From contig NZ_SLWA01000009.1 of NCBI RefSeq assembly GCF_004345565.1, positions 124,001-188,000 of the forward strand: a stretch of 64,000 bases of DNA. The letters are read 5' to 3'. The number at the start of each line of letters is the position of its first letter. The first letter of the stretch is position 1. This DNA is from Flavobacterium circumlabens. Lineage in GTDB: Bacteria > Bacteroidota > Bacteroidia > Flavobacteriales > Flavobacteriaceae. A program made the position numbers and the translations under genes. The notes beneath the pieces were generated by a model. That model saw only the letters and a list, made by a program, of their open reading frames with translations. It did not search any database and had not been told where the DNA came from. Positions 17,049 through 25,006 of this stretch are shown piece by piece.

Positions 17049-17406
17049 AGTTAACAGGTGCTTAAATCTCGTCAAAAAGTATCCGAATAGCGGCAATTCC
17101 GGTTTTGAAAATAATAATCAGGAGGGATACCCGAATACGTAAATGTATCAAAATTCTTTCAGAATATTCGCATGAAATATATACTTTTATACTGTATTTG
17201 AAATAAAACTATAGTTAGGGACGGGAAAATTCCACGGTATCATAATTAAACAATCACAACTCCGGCATTATCCGTTCCTAAAGCAATAAAAAAGAATAAC
17301 AGTAGAAAAAAAAGGATAACTGAATCAGAAATATAAGGTTAAAATAAATGATTTATTTGTATGTTTATAGGAAAATGAAGCTGCAAATTCTAATAGTAAA
17401 TAAGAA
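17049..17406. other. Divergent intergenic region, no gene found
   Basis: This 358-bp A+T-rich gap separates the split C39-like genes (minus) from a glycosyltransferase gene (plus) and should hold both promoters. No convincing TTG/TAnnTTTG pair or second leader peptide was found. A short minus-strand open stretch around 17245-17335 ends in FIALGTDNAGVVIV but has no start codon. Confidence 0.5.
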
Positions 17407-18417
17407 ATGTTTAATCTGATAAAAAGGAATTCTGAAACTAAAAACGCCTACAGGCCGCACCCTGAGGCAATGATTATAACGTGTTTTTTTAACCCTCAGA
17501 ACTCTCCCTACCGCATTAAGGCTTTCCAACTGTTTTATGAAAGTATCAAACAAGTCAACCATTCTGTCATCGAATGCGTCATTGGCAATACGTTACCACA
17601 GCTGGAAGAGAGCGAACATATTACAAGAGTATATACTGAGAATTTGCTTTGGCATAAAGAGTCTTTATTAAATAAGATTATAAGTGAATTATCGGTACAA
17701 TACCAATACATTTTCTGGGTAGATGCCGACGTCCTGTTTACCAACCCAAACTGGATAGTGGAAGGGGTAGAAGCACTGCAGGATAATACTATAATTCAGC
17801 CTTTTGAATATGGTGTGTTTCTTGAAAAAGACCAACTAAAGCCGTCTTTTAATATGGATGATATAAAGGAAACCTATTTGCCAAATGCAGTCCACAATAA
17901 AGTGTGGCGCAGTTTTGCAGCTAACTACACCGATACGGAACTTTGGAAACATAAAATGTATAATAAGCACGGGCATGTGGGACTTGCCTGGGGTGCAAAA
18001 AGAGCGATATTGGAAGCCGTGCCATTGTTTGATAAGGCTTTAATCGGCGGAGCAGATCATGTTATAGCCCATGCAGCAGCCGGACAAATTCCACATCCTT
18101 GCATTACGGAAGATTTCAAAGGCAACATTGAACAGGTCAATTTATGGAGCCTTGATTTCTATAAGGTTACAGAAGGGAAAATTGGTTTTGTCCGGGGTGA
18201 GTTGTATCATTTATGGCACGGCGACATGGATAAAAGGCAGTATAGGGAAAGAAATGAATATAATGCTAACATAAAGGAAATCGTAAAGCGTGACGATAAC
18301 GGATTATATGTAACCAATCAGGCTGATGACAGTTATATAAAAAATTATTTCAAGCAGAAAGAAGCTCCTGAAGAGAAAAAGCCCCATTTTTTTAAACGCT
18401 TGTTTACAAACAAATAA
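17407..18417 (+). CDS. Putative GT-A fold glycosyltransferase
   Basis: This 336-residue cytosolic protein has the look of a GT-A glycosyltransferase: MIITCFFNPQNSPYRIKAF at the start, then the metal/nucleotide-sugar motif YIFWVDADVLFTNP (DAD at 106-108). HVGLAWGAKRAILEAVPLFD, IGGADHVIAHAAAGQ and a late YHLWHG segment follow, as in related hexosyl- and galactosyltransferase-like families. The C-terminus is basic (KKPHFFKRLFTNK). It is convergent with a second putative glycosyltransferase and lies near the cysteine-rich leader peptide gene, so it may glycosylate that peptide. A role in surface polysaccharide is an alternative. Confidence 0.72.
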   Translation: MFNLIKRNSETKNAYRPHPEAMIITCFFNPQNSPYRIKAFQLFYESIKQVNHSVIECVIGNTLPQLEESEHITRVYTENLLWHKESLLNKIISELSVQYQYIFWVDADVLFTNPNWIVEGVEALQDNTIIQPFEYGVFLEKDQLKPSFNMDDIKETYLPNAVHNKVWRSFAANYTDTELWKHKMYNKHGHVGLAWGAKRAILEAVPLFDKALIGGADHVIAHAAAGQIPHPCITEDFKGNIEQVNLWSLDFYKVTEGKIGFVRGELYHLWHGDMDKRQYRERNEYNANIKEIVKRDDNGLYVTNQADDSYIKNYFKQKEAPEEKKPHFFKRLFTNK

Positions 18418-18486
18418 CAGTTTATTAAACAGATTCTTCTAATGTAGGTGACCAGTATAAAAACGCTATAATTAATAAATACTATC

Positions 18487-19698
18487 TCACTTTACTTTGT
18501 TGTAAACGTTACCATAACCCACCTCTGATAATAAGTTAAAGCGGGAGCGCTTCTGATTGTCAGTGTCTTCTAATCTGAAAATCAGTGGCAGGCTTTTGAC
18601 GTAAAAGTAATTTTTGTAAAAAGCAGACTGATAGATGGGCAGGAAATCGGAGCTCCAGATTTTCAATAAATTAGCTCCCGAATCCTTTGTTTCGGATATT
18701 TCAATTTTCATTTTGCTCAGGTAATACAAATACTCGCCTTCGGCAATACAGTCGACGGGTTTTCTTAAAATAGCAGTAGAAACAAATGCATCCAGTTTTT
18801 TTGACAGATTCCATAGTAAAGGCTGCAGGATGTCTTGATTGTACACCCTAAGGCGCGTTAACCAGGAGTTGTCTTCACGAAAATCATATTTATCAATGTA
18901 AAAGACGTCGGGAACCTGGTCCCAGTTTATCGTATTATTGGCGAAAATATTCCCCTTGTAATTGAGCAGATGGTAGAGCATAATTTCCAGTTTGCCTTTA
19001 TAGCCAAACAATCCATTGTCCCATTTTAGCTCTCCGGCTGTACCTTCACAGAGTAAAAAATCAAAATGTGATTTTAAGTTTCCTTCCCGCTCTTCGTTAA
19101 GAATGATATGCTGCATGCTTTCAATTTCGCAGTGCAGTTTAAAAATATCTTCTTTTTCGAAAATAGAGGCCTGCTCAAAATTAGACTCATCAAATGCATA
19201 GTTCTTCTGCGAGGTAAAAATCAAATGATAATCCTTACTTTTTTTAAACAAATTATTGACGTAATCGTTATTTTTAAAGAGCATACAACATGCCGTTATA
19301 AAGTCGTGCCTGACACAAATAACGTCAAATTCATCCAGTAGGTCATCAGTCATGAACTCCCTGATCCTGCCGTATATGACATCCAGATCAGTTATGCCCC
19401 AAAAATCATAATCTTTCAGATAGGATGAAAATAGTATTCCAAATGCCGGTTTATAATCACACAATTTATAGGGCTTTTCTACGGCAATGTTAAAACCTAA
19501 TTTTTCTGAAGCCAGACGGTTAAAATCGATGAGATTTAACGGTATAATTTTAACATTATCAGGAACGCTGTAAGTGAGTACATTATCTGTGAAAATAAAA
19601 AAATCAACTGTTGGATTGGATTCGCATGATTTTAGGAAAAATTTAAAAAACCAGGGAAAAGGTCCCATATAACAATTGATTAAAGCTATTTTTTTCAT
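18487..19698 (-). CDS. Putative glycosyltransferase, DUF6625-like
   Basis: The 403-residue protein begins KKIALINCYMGPFPWFFKFF and continues NPTVDFFIFTDN, the pattern of the DUF6625 family, which is related to glycosyltransferases. A DxD-like motif sits in DFWGITDLDVIYGRI (DLD at 104-106). No signal or membrane helix is seen. The C-terminal 130 residues are specific to this protein and unassigned. It is convergent with the other glycosyltransferase gene (70-bp gap) and its start lies about 480 bp from the leader peptide gene, read in the opposite direction. The acceptor is unknown. Confidence 0.72.
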   Translation of the reverse strand: MKKIALINCYMGPFPWFFKFFLKSCESNPTVDFFIFTDNVLTYSVPDNVKIIPLNLIDFNRLASEKLGFNIAVEKPYKLCDYKPAFGILFSSYLKDYDFWGITDLDVIYGRIREFMTDDLLDEFDVICVRHDFITACCMLFKNNDYVNNLFKKSKDYHLIFTSQKNYAFDESNFEQASIFEKEDIFKLHCEIESMQHIILNEEREGNLKSHFDFLLCEGTAGELKWDNGLFGYKGKLEIMLYHLLNYKGNIFANNTINWDQVPDVFYIDKYDFREDNSWLTRLRVYNQDILQPLLWNLSKKLDAFVSTAILRKPVDCIAEGEYLYYLSKMKIEISETKDSGANLLKIWSSDFLPIYQSAFYKNYFYVKSLPLIFRLEDTDNQKRSRFNLLSEVGYGNVYNKVK

Positions 19699-20174
19699 AC
19701 TTCTGATTTAAAAAAACGATTGGAATAAGGACTAATAAATTTTCACGAGACTGTGCGAATATCATTACTAATAAGAATGCAACCTAAAAAATTAACGTTT
19801 CGTTAACTACTCCGGATTCCTACATTCCGACTCTGAGACACTACTATTTAAATGGATAGGCGAAACAGGTCATTAAAAAATACAAAGCAAAAAGTACTAA
19901 AAAACGTACAAAAACAAGCAATTGTTAAATTGATATTTTGTAAGTGTTTTTTTTGCGACTTGAATATAAAATTTGCACTATTTTTTTTGATATGTCAGAT
20001 AATTAATATATTTAACAAAAGATTAACGATGCTGTTTTAACAACAACACGTTTTTTTAATTTTATTTACAAAATATTCTTACTTATTTACTTTTATAAAC
20101 TTAAGTGCACATAAGTGGTAAAATTCATTATTGTAAGAATTGAAAAAAAATTATAACTATAAAAACAAAAAACT
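19699..20174. other. Divergent A+T-rich control region of the leader-peptide locus
   Basis: This 476-bp stretch lies between the DUF6625-like gene (minus) and the precursor gene (plus). It contains the inverted repeat ttaacg-ttt-cgttaa at 19792-19806, which could be an operator. A 62-codon open frame at 19852-20040 has the skewed composition of AT-rich noncoding DNA and is not taken as a gene. No exact TAnnTTTG box was found near the precursor; ttacttttat (about 20087-20096) is the nearest resemblance. Confidence 0.45.
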
Positions 20175-20336
20175 ATGAAAAAGTTAAGTTTAAAAAATGC
20201 GGACATGCTTTCCAGAAAAGAGTTGAAAACAATCATGGGAGGATATGGCGGTTGTCCTGATGGAACTGCACCTTGTACTTGTAACGGTACTTCTTATGGA
20301 TGTCAGACAGTAAGCAGCTGCTGGAATAAATGTTAA
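20175..20336 (+). CDS. Double-glycine leader, six-cysteine RiPP/bacteriocin-like precursor peptide
   Basis: This 53-residue gene encodes a leader MKKLSLKNADMLSRKELKTI followed by MGG, which matches the double-glycine leaders of Bacteroidota natural-product precursors (LSR.E.K.I.GG). Cleavage after Gly23 would release a 30-residue core, or after Gly26 a 27-residue core. The core starts YGGCPDG and ends SSCWNKC. It has six cysteines (27, 34, 36, 43, 49, 53), enough for three disulfides, and is rich in Ser, Thr and Gly. A strong hairpin follows 16 bp after the stop, then genes for two thiol-disulfide proteins. The product is probably exported and oxidised. A bacteriocin, signal or toxin role is inferred; no close known core was recognised. 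Confidence 0.88.
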   Translation: MKKLSLKNADMLSRKELKTIMGGYGGCPDGTAPCTCNGTSYGCQTVSSCWNKC

Positions 20337-20352
20337 AAAATATTTAGAATTT

Positions 20353-20380
20353 ACAACAGGCCATTTCGATGGCCTGTTGT
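20353..20380 (+). terminator. Strong TTCG-loop hairpin (terminator or attenuator) after the precursor gene
   Basis: Perfect 12-bp arms acaacaggccat (20353-20364) and atggcctgttgt (20369-20380) enclose a TTCG tetraloop, with ttcaaataaaattt after it. It lies between the precursor stop and the next ATG 16 bp on. It probably lets partial read-through, so that the precursor mRNA exceeds that of the downstream processing genes, and may also protect the 3' end. Confidence 0.8.
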
Positions 20381-20396
20381 TTCAAATAAAATTTAT

Positions 20397-21869
20397 ATGA
20401 AAATTTATTATGCTTTCCTTTTTATTTCTTTTTGTACTGTTGTAAATGCCCAAATTGTAAAAGTGGAAGGGGAGTTTGTAGAAGCAAAAGATTCAGTCGA
20501 AATTACATTTAATAAATCAGTTGATCTGGATAATAAAAATTACTGGATGAATGCTGATAAAACCCTTATAAAGAATAACAAATTCAGCAGGGAATTTAAC
20601 TTTAGTACATCAGGCACAATAACAATAAATAATTCTGCCTATACCCCAAAAACAGAACTTATAGTTGATAAAGATTCAAAAATCAAAATACTGTTCAAAA
20701 AAGACAGTGGCGTTTTTAAAGTTGGTTTTGAAGGTACCAACGCACTGGGTCTGCAAGAACTAAATTCTTCTGCGATGTTCCGGTATAAAACATTAATGCC
20801 GATAATAACCGAATTTTTCAATGAATCTGCTTCTGTAAGCCAATTTTTTGAAAAAATAAGTACATTCCAATTACAGACCATAAAGAAATTTGATTTGCTT
20901 TATCAGGAGCATAAGATATCGGAGTCTTTTTACAGTATCGTCAGGAAAGAAACAGAGTTAGCTTTATTATTTGTTATTAATGATAAAGTCAGAGCCTTGA
21001 AAGAAGATACTGATCTCATAAACCAATCAAAATGGCCGGATAAAGATTTAAATGAAATAATTGTTCAGGCTGATAAAATGTACAATGCATTCGATAAAAA
21101 ATACAATGAATGCAACGGGGCCCATAGGGTAGTGGTTATAGAACAGAAGTGTTATAATATATCCAAAGGAATTTTAGAGCAGAAGTTTAAGAATGAACTC
21201 GGACTTTGGAAAAAAGAACTGGATTATTACAGTTACGCTCCTTCTGACAGTCAGGAATTGATGATCACCAACAATATCAATTTTCTCGGATTTGAAAAGA
21301 GCAACTGCTCGTTCGAAAAATTTAAAAAAATATTCCCGAAAAGTCCCTATCTGAGTGTTCTCAAAAAACTCGATGATGAATTTAACCGTTCGCAACTGGC
21401 ACCTTACACCTTAATGCATTATTCTTCTGCATCGGATGATGTAGCTGTAATAAGTACCACTAAATATGAGGGAATAAAAGATTTAATTGCTAAAAATTTC
21501 CCTAATAAAGCCGTTTTTGTTGATTTGTGGGCAACTTATTGTGCGCCTTGCAAGGCAGAATTCTCGTATTCAGAAGAGTTACGCGATTTTTTGGAAACAA
21601 AAAACATAGTAATGCTCTATGTCTCGGTAGATTCCAGGGAATTTAACCAAAAATGGCAACATGATATTTCTCAGTTCAAGCTGAGTGGGAATCATTATTT
21701 TGCTACTTACGAAGAACTGGATTCGCTTAAAAAATTACTGGACGAAAAAGTGGTGGCTATTCCGCGATATCTTTTGTTTAATCAAAAAGGGGAATTAGTC
21801 TTAAAAAATACTGAAAAACCATCAACCGGAAAAAAGCTCTACAGTCAGATTACCAGAGAGCTGCAATAA
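20397..21869 (+). CDS. TlpA-family thioredoxin-like protein, periplasmic
   Basis: The 490-residue protein has a signal peptide (MKIYYAFLFISFCTVVNAQ) and a beta-rich N-terminal domain like those preceding Bacteroidota TlpA domains (about 20-110). A long helical middle (about 120-350) is followed by a C-terminal thioredoxin fold. The active site is VFVDLWATYCAPCKAEF with Cys382 and Cys385, and a cis-Pro loop reads VVAIPRYLLFN. It should reduce or isomerise disulfides in the periplasm. Starting 16 bp after the precursor hairpin and preceding the VKOR fusion, it is probably the isomerase/reductase partner for folding the six-cysteine peptide. That link is inferred from position; general redox work is possible. 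Confidence 0.87.
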   Translation: MKIYYAFLFISFCTVVNAQIVKVEGEFVEAKDSVEITFNKSVDLDNKNYWMNADKTLIKNNKFSREFNFSTSGTITINNSAYTPKTELIVDKDSKIKILFKKDSGVFKVGFEGTNALGLQELNSSAMFRYKTLMPIITEFFNESASVSQFFEKISTFQLQTIKKFDLLYQEHKISESFYSIVRKETELALLFVINDKVRALKEDTDLINQSKWPDKDLNEIIVQADKMYNAFDKKYNECNGAHRVVVIEQKCYNISKGILEQKFKNELGLWKKELDYYSYAPSDSQELMITNNINFLGFEKSNCSFEKFKKIFPKSPYLSVLKKLDDEFNRSQLAPYTLMHYSSASDDVAVISTTKYEGIKDLIAKNFPNKAVFVDLWATYCAPCKAEFSYSEELRDFLETKNIVMLYVSVDSREFNQKWQHDISQFKLSGNHYFATYEELDSLKKLLDEKVVAIPRYLLFNQKGELVLKNTEKPSTGKKLYSQITRELQ

Positions 21870-21984
21870 GAATAGTACACTGATTCATCTCTTCCAATTC
21901 TCCATGTGATATTTGAGAATTAAAGAGCGATCTGCAATTTTATAATGGCTGAAGAAAATAATCATGTCCAAATAAATTTAACAA

Positions 21985-23601
21985 ATGACCAACGATTTCA
22001 ATTATATTTTTCAATATTTAGACAAGGAAGGGGTTTATATCAATAAAGTCGAATTTGAGTATCAAATTCAATCGCATCCGGACTATCCTTCATTTTTAGC
22101 CGTTTCAGACACACTCACATTCTTTAATATTGCTAACGGTGTTCTTTCGGTCGGAATAGCTGAAATTGAATTATTGCCCGATCGTTTTGTGGCATTTCTG
22201 GAAATTGAGAAGGGACAGCCGCAGTTCTTTTTTATTGAAAAAAAGGACAGCACTTATTTTTACAGCCATAATAAAACCGCAACGGCATTATCCTTGCAGG
22301 AATTGCAACGCTTCTGGAAAAACAGGGTATTGCTGATCGAAAAATCCGGCGCAGATGCTGATCCACCAGCTACTACCGCCAAAAATTACTGGGTTTTGCC
22401 TGGTTTGTCGGTACTTTTATTGTTCGTTCTTCTTTTTCAATCGAAAGCCGGGCTGAATGCTAAGCTGTTCCTGGCTTTGCCTGCATTGGGCCTTTTTTTT
22501 TCATTTGCGGCGCTAAGAGATTTGTTCAGCCACAAGAGTGTGCTACTGGACAGTTTCTGCAATATGACTTCTACTGAAAGTTGTGAAAAGGTAACGCAAT
22601 CTGCCAAATGGAAAATTTTTGAAACGGTTAGTTTTAGTGATTTAAGCCTGGTATTTTTCTCTTACCAGTTTATTTGCTTGTTGTTGTTCTTATTTATTGA
22701 AAATACCGAAGCTTATTTTGAAACACAAATACTTTTATTAACAATTGCCCTTCCGGTACTTTTTATCTCGCTGTATTATCAGAAATTTGTCGAAAAAATG
22801 TGGTGCCCGGTTTGTCTGGCTATTATTTCAGTCATTCTTTTGGAATTGGGTTATGTGTGGTTTTACTATAATTTTGATTTTAATGTTACAGCTCAGGCGA
22901 TACTGATTTCTGCTTTTGTTTTTGTAACGGTTGCGCTGATTTGGTTTTCGCTAAAAAAACTATTACGACAACAAAAAGAACTGAAAGAATTTCATATTGC
23001 CGGCAATCGCTTTAAACGTAATTATGAAATTTTTAAAAATAACCTGCTGGCTTCCGAAATTTCAGCTAATAGCGAAATTGAGTCAGGCAGTATTATTTTA
23101 GGAAATAAAGATGCATCGTTAAAAATTATAGTGGTCACGAGCCCTTTTTGCAGTTTTTGCGCCGAAGTCCACACGGTTATCGAAGAAATCTTGTCAAAAT
23201 ATTCCGATTTAGTATCTTTTGACCTGCGTTTCAATTTTAATGAAGTAAATAATGATGCCAGATCCCAAAGAGTGCATCAGAAATTACTGTCTGTTTATTA
23301 CAATTACGGTCAGGAAGCTTTCAGGGATGTTCTGCATCAATGGTTTACCGATTTTGCTACAAAAGATGAAAAAATAATGGACCGGCCGGGAATAATGCCG
23401 CATGATGATATAAGCATACAGGAAATTCTAAAGGAACAGTTCCTGTGGAATCAGGCTAATGATGTGGCTTACACGCCGTCAATGTTCATTAATGGATATG
23501 TTTTTCCAAAACATTACGAAAGGAAAGATTTACTTCACTTTATAATAGACCTATCGGAAGATGAGTGTTTTATTACTGAACGAATTAAAATTCAGGTATA
23601 G
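21985..23601 (+). CDS. C39-like / VKOR / thioredoxin fusion, disulfide-forming membrane enzyme
   Basis: The order is as follows. Residues 1-120 form a C39-peptidase-like domain with no catalytic Cys (HPDYPSFLAVSDTLTFF), so it probably binds the leader rather than cutting it. A VKOR membrane domain (about 135-325) has loop cysteines Cys192 and Cys200 and the quinone-site CPVC at 274-277. A periplasmic thioredoxin domain (about 340-525) has CSFC at 389-392 and cis-Pro498 in YTPSMFING. This is a complete relay from thiol substrate to quinone, the usual VKOR-thioredoxin logic. It lies 115 bp after the TlpA gene and should oxidise the six-cysteine precursor during export. A peptidase-competent ABC transporter is not in the window. 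Confidence 0.9.
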   Translation: MTNDFNYIFQYLDKEGVYINKVEFEYQIQSHPDYPSFLAVSDTLTFFNIANGVLSVGIAEIELLPDRFVAFLEIEKGQPQFFFIEKKDSTYFYSHNKTATALSLQELQRFWKNRVLLIEKSGADADPPATTAKNYWVLPGLSVLLLFVLLFQSKAGLNAKLFLALPALGLFFSFAALRDLFSHKSVLLDSFCNMTSTESCEKVTQSAKWKIFETVSFSDLSLVFFSYQFICLLLFLFIENTEAYFETQILLLTIALPVLFISLYYQKFVEKMWCPVCLAIISVILLELGYVWFYYNFDFNVTAQAILISAFVFVTVALIWFSLKKLLRQQKELKEFHIAGNRFKRNYEIFKNNLLASEISANSEIESGSIILGNKDASLKIIVVTSPFCSFCAEVHTVIEEILSKYSDLVSFDLRFNFNEVNNDARSQRVHQKLLSVYYNYGQEAFRDVLHQWFTDFATKDEKIMDRPGIMPHDDISIQEILKEQFLWNQANDVAYTPSMFINGYVFPKHYERKDLLHFIIDLSEDECFITERIKIQV

Positions 23602-23624
23602 TTGTATGGGCTTAACGGATAAAA

Positions 23625-23822
23625 TTACGGTCTTAAAATCTGCTTTACCTCCAAAAAAGTTTTAAGCCGCAATGCCATGGTAGGAGACAGCCCTGCGTTA
23701 CCGTTTATAATATTAGAAATATCTAAATTTGACTATCTGACAATTGCGCAATTTGCGCACCAAAAGTTTTCTTCCTTAACACCTTCCGTTTTTAAAATTT
23801 CTTCAGGATATACGTTTTCCAT
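23625..23822 (-). pseudogene. Relic of a HigA-type XRE antitoxin gene
   Basis: From an ATG at 23822 the minus strand reads MENVYPEEILKTEG, has a TAG at codon 30 (23733-23735), and then in the same frame SNLDISNIINGNAGLSP and TMALRLKTFLEV. The start matches HigA's 'HPGEIL' and the end matches its 'ISxIINGxxxIS..MALRLxxFxG' segment. The middle of the helix-turn-helix is scrambled and the C-terminal 'SPEFWLNLQ' is missing. No HigB toxin gene is nearby. It is therefore a dead remnant on the strand opposite to the fusion gene. Confidence 0.62.
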
Positions 23823-23900
23823 TTTTCTTTCTCTATCTCAAATGTTTTAAAATTAAGTACTATAACCACTACTTGATCTTCATTTAAACGCAATAAAAAA

Positions 23901-23931
23901 TTGATTCATGTTCTTATAGTTTATATTTTTG
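23901..23931 (+). promoter_or_regulatory. Bacteroidota promoter (TTG-N20-TATTTTTG)
   Basis: A -33-type TTG (23901-23903) and an exact TAnnTTTG -7 box (23924-23931) are 20 bases apart, the usual spacing. The ATG at 23937 is only 5 bases after the box, so the transcript for the methyltransferase would be leaderless or nearly so. Confidence 0.6.
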
Positions 23932-23936
23932 CCGTT

Positions 23937-24395
23937 ATGAATGATAATTTTATAAATGAATATTTTGGGATAGGAATACAAAATGGTAAAACGCCTGAAA
24001 ATTTAGGTGTTTTGTGGCGATCGGCTCAAAACTTAGGCGCTACTTTTATATTTACCATAGGTAATCGATATGCCAAACAAGCCTGTGATACTCATGATGC
24101 TGTAAAAGCAATTCCTTATTTTCATTATGATACTTTTGAAGCTTTTTTTGAAAACTTACCTAAAGGAGCGAGATTGGTAGGTGTTGAATTAGATAAAAAA
24201 GCCTCCGATTTAGAGACCTTTGAACATCCAAGACGCTGTGTTTATTTATTAGGAGCAGAAGATCATGGGCTATCCAAAAAAGTAATGGATAAATGCCATC
24301 ATCTGGTGAAGTTTAAGTCAGAAAAAAGCTTAAATGTGGCTGTGGCCGGAACTATTATTATGTACGACAGAAACTTACCTAAACCACGTTCGTAA
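23937..24395 (+). CDS. TrmH/SpoU-family RNA 2'-O-methyltransferase
   Basis: The 152-residue protein is a minimal SPOUT enzyme. NPENLG-like 'GKTPENLGVLWRSAQNLGA' forms motif 1, YLLGAEDHGLSKKV motif 2 and SLNVAVAGTIIMYDR motif 3, the knotted SAM-binding end. It has no N-terminal RNA-binding domain, as in TrmL-size members. It probably methylates a ribose in tRNA or rRNA; the site cannot be given. A frame extension to 23901 would start inside the promoter, so the ATG at 23937 is chosen. Confidence 0.9.
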   Translation: MNDNFINEYFGIGIQNGKTPENLGVLWRSAQNLGATFIFTIGNRYAKQACDTHDAVKAIPYFHYDTFEAFFENLPKGARLVGVELDKKASDLETFEHPRRCVYLLGAEDHGLSKKVMDKCHHLVKFKSEKSLNVAVAGTIIMYDRNLPKPRS

Positions 24396-25006
24396 ATAAC
24401 AGTTGATCTTTTATAGTGCTAATGTTGCGTAAAAACAGGTAATGTCTTTTAGGCTCAATACTGAGGCTTAAAAGTTATAGGACAAATTGTTTTGCAGCCT
24501 TAAAGCAAATCTCTCATGCCACCTGAAGCGACCGGCAGTTGTGCAAAGACTTTTTCTACTTTGTACAATTCTTCTAATTTGGCATATCATGTTTACAAAT
24601 GTCAATTTCTTATGAATCTAAAAGCAAATTTCCTTATCTGATCTGATAGCATAAATTTTTAATTTTAGGGGTTATTTTTAAACTCTTCCCAATCTGTTTT
24701 TTTCGTTCAAAGACGGGCAGATTTGATGTTTTTAGGATAAAAAGAGAGTAACTCAAAAGGATACATTTTATTTTTTTGTAAAATATGTCTATGAATTTGA
24801 TTAATAAGTCCATCTTAAAATGATGCATTAGGTATAATTTTATTTTCAATTCAATAGTCCTTTTAAAGCAGTTTGAACTTCAATGAATAAAATAGTTGGT
24901 TATAAGTAACAGATTTCTTGTTTGTTTTTTGTTTGTAGGGAGATTAATAAAAAAATTAATCTCCCTTGTTTTTTGTGTAGACTAAAAAAGGATGATAATT
25001 TAATAA
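24396..25006. other. Gene-free gap before the GH89 gene
   Basis: No convincing gene was seen in this 611-bp A+T-rich gap. A 28-codon minus-strand open stretch at 24500-24586 reads like a protein C-terminus (AKLEELYKVEKVFAQLP) but lacks a start. Near the end is a terminator-like hairpin, listed separately. Confidence 0.5.
24938..24965 (+). terminator. Orphan intrinsic terminator or attenuator upstream of GH89
   Basis: Arms gggagattaat (24938-24948) and attaatctccc (24955-24965) form a perfect 11-bp stem with an A-only loop, followed by ttgttttttgtg. It is 540 bp from the nearest upstream stop codon and 41 bp before the GH89 ATG. It should therefore end a small RNA or a leader transcript rather than a known gene. 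Confidence 0.65.

Noticed and set aside
17245..17335. Minus-strand hydrophobic stretch ending FIALGTDNAGVVIV upstream of the C39-like ORF
   Set aside because: No start codon and no GG motif; A+T-rich DNA gives such hydrophobic frames by chance.
19852..20040. 62-codon ORF before the precursor peptide gene
   Set aside because: Lys/Phe/Ile-rich composition of noncoding A+T DNA, no signal peptide and no leader motif.
24500..24586. Minus-strand open stretch reading AKLEELYKVEKVFAQLP, as if the C-terminus of a lost gene
   Set aside because: Only 28 codons with no start, and I could not match it to a family; it could be chance.
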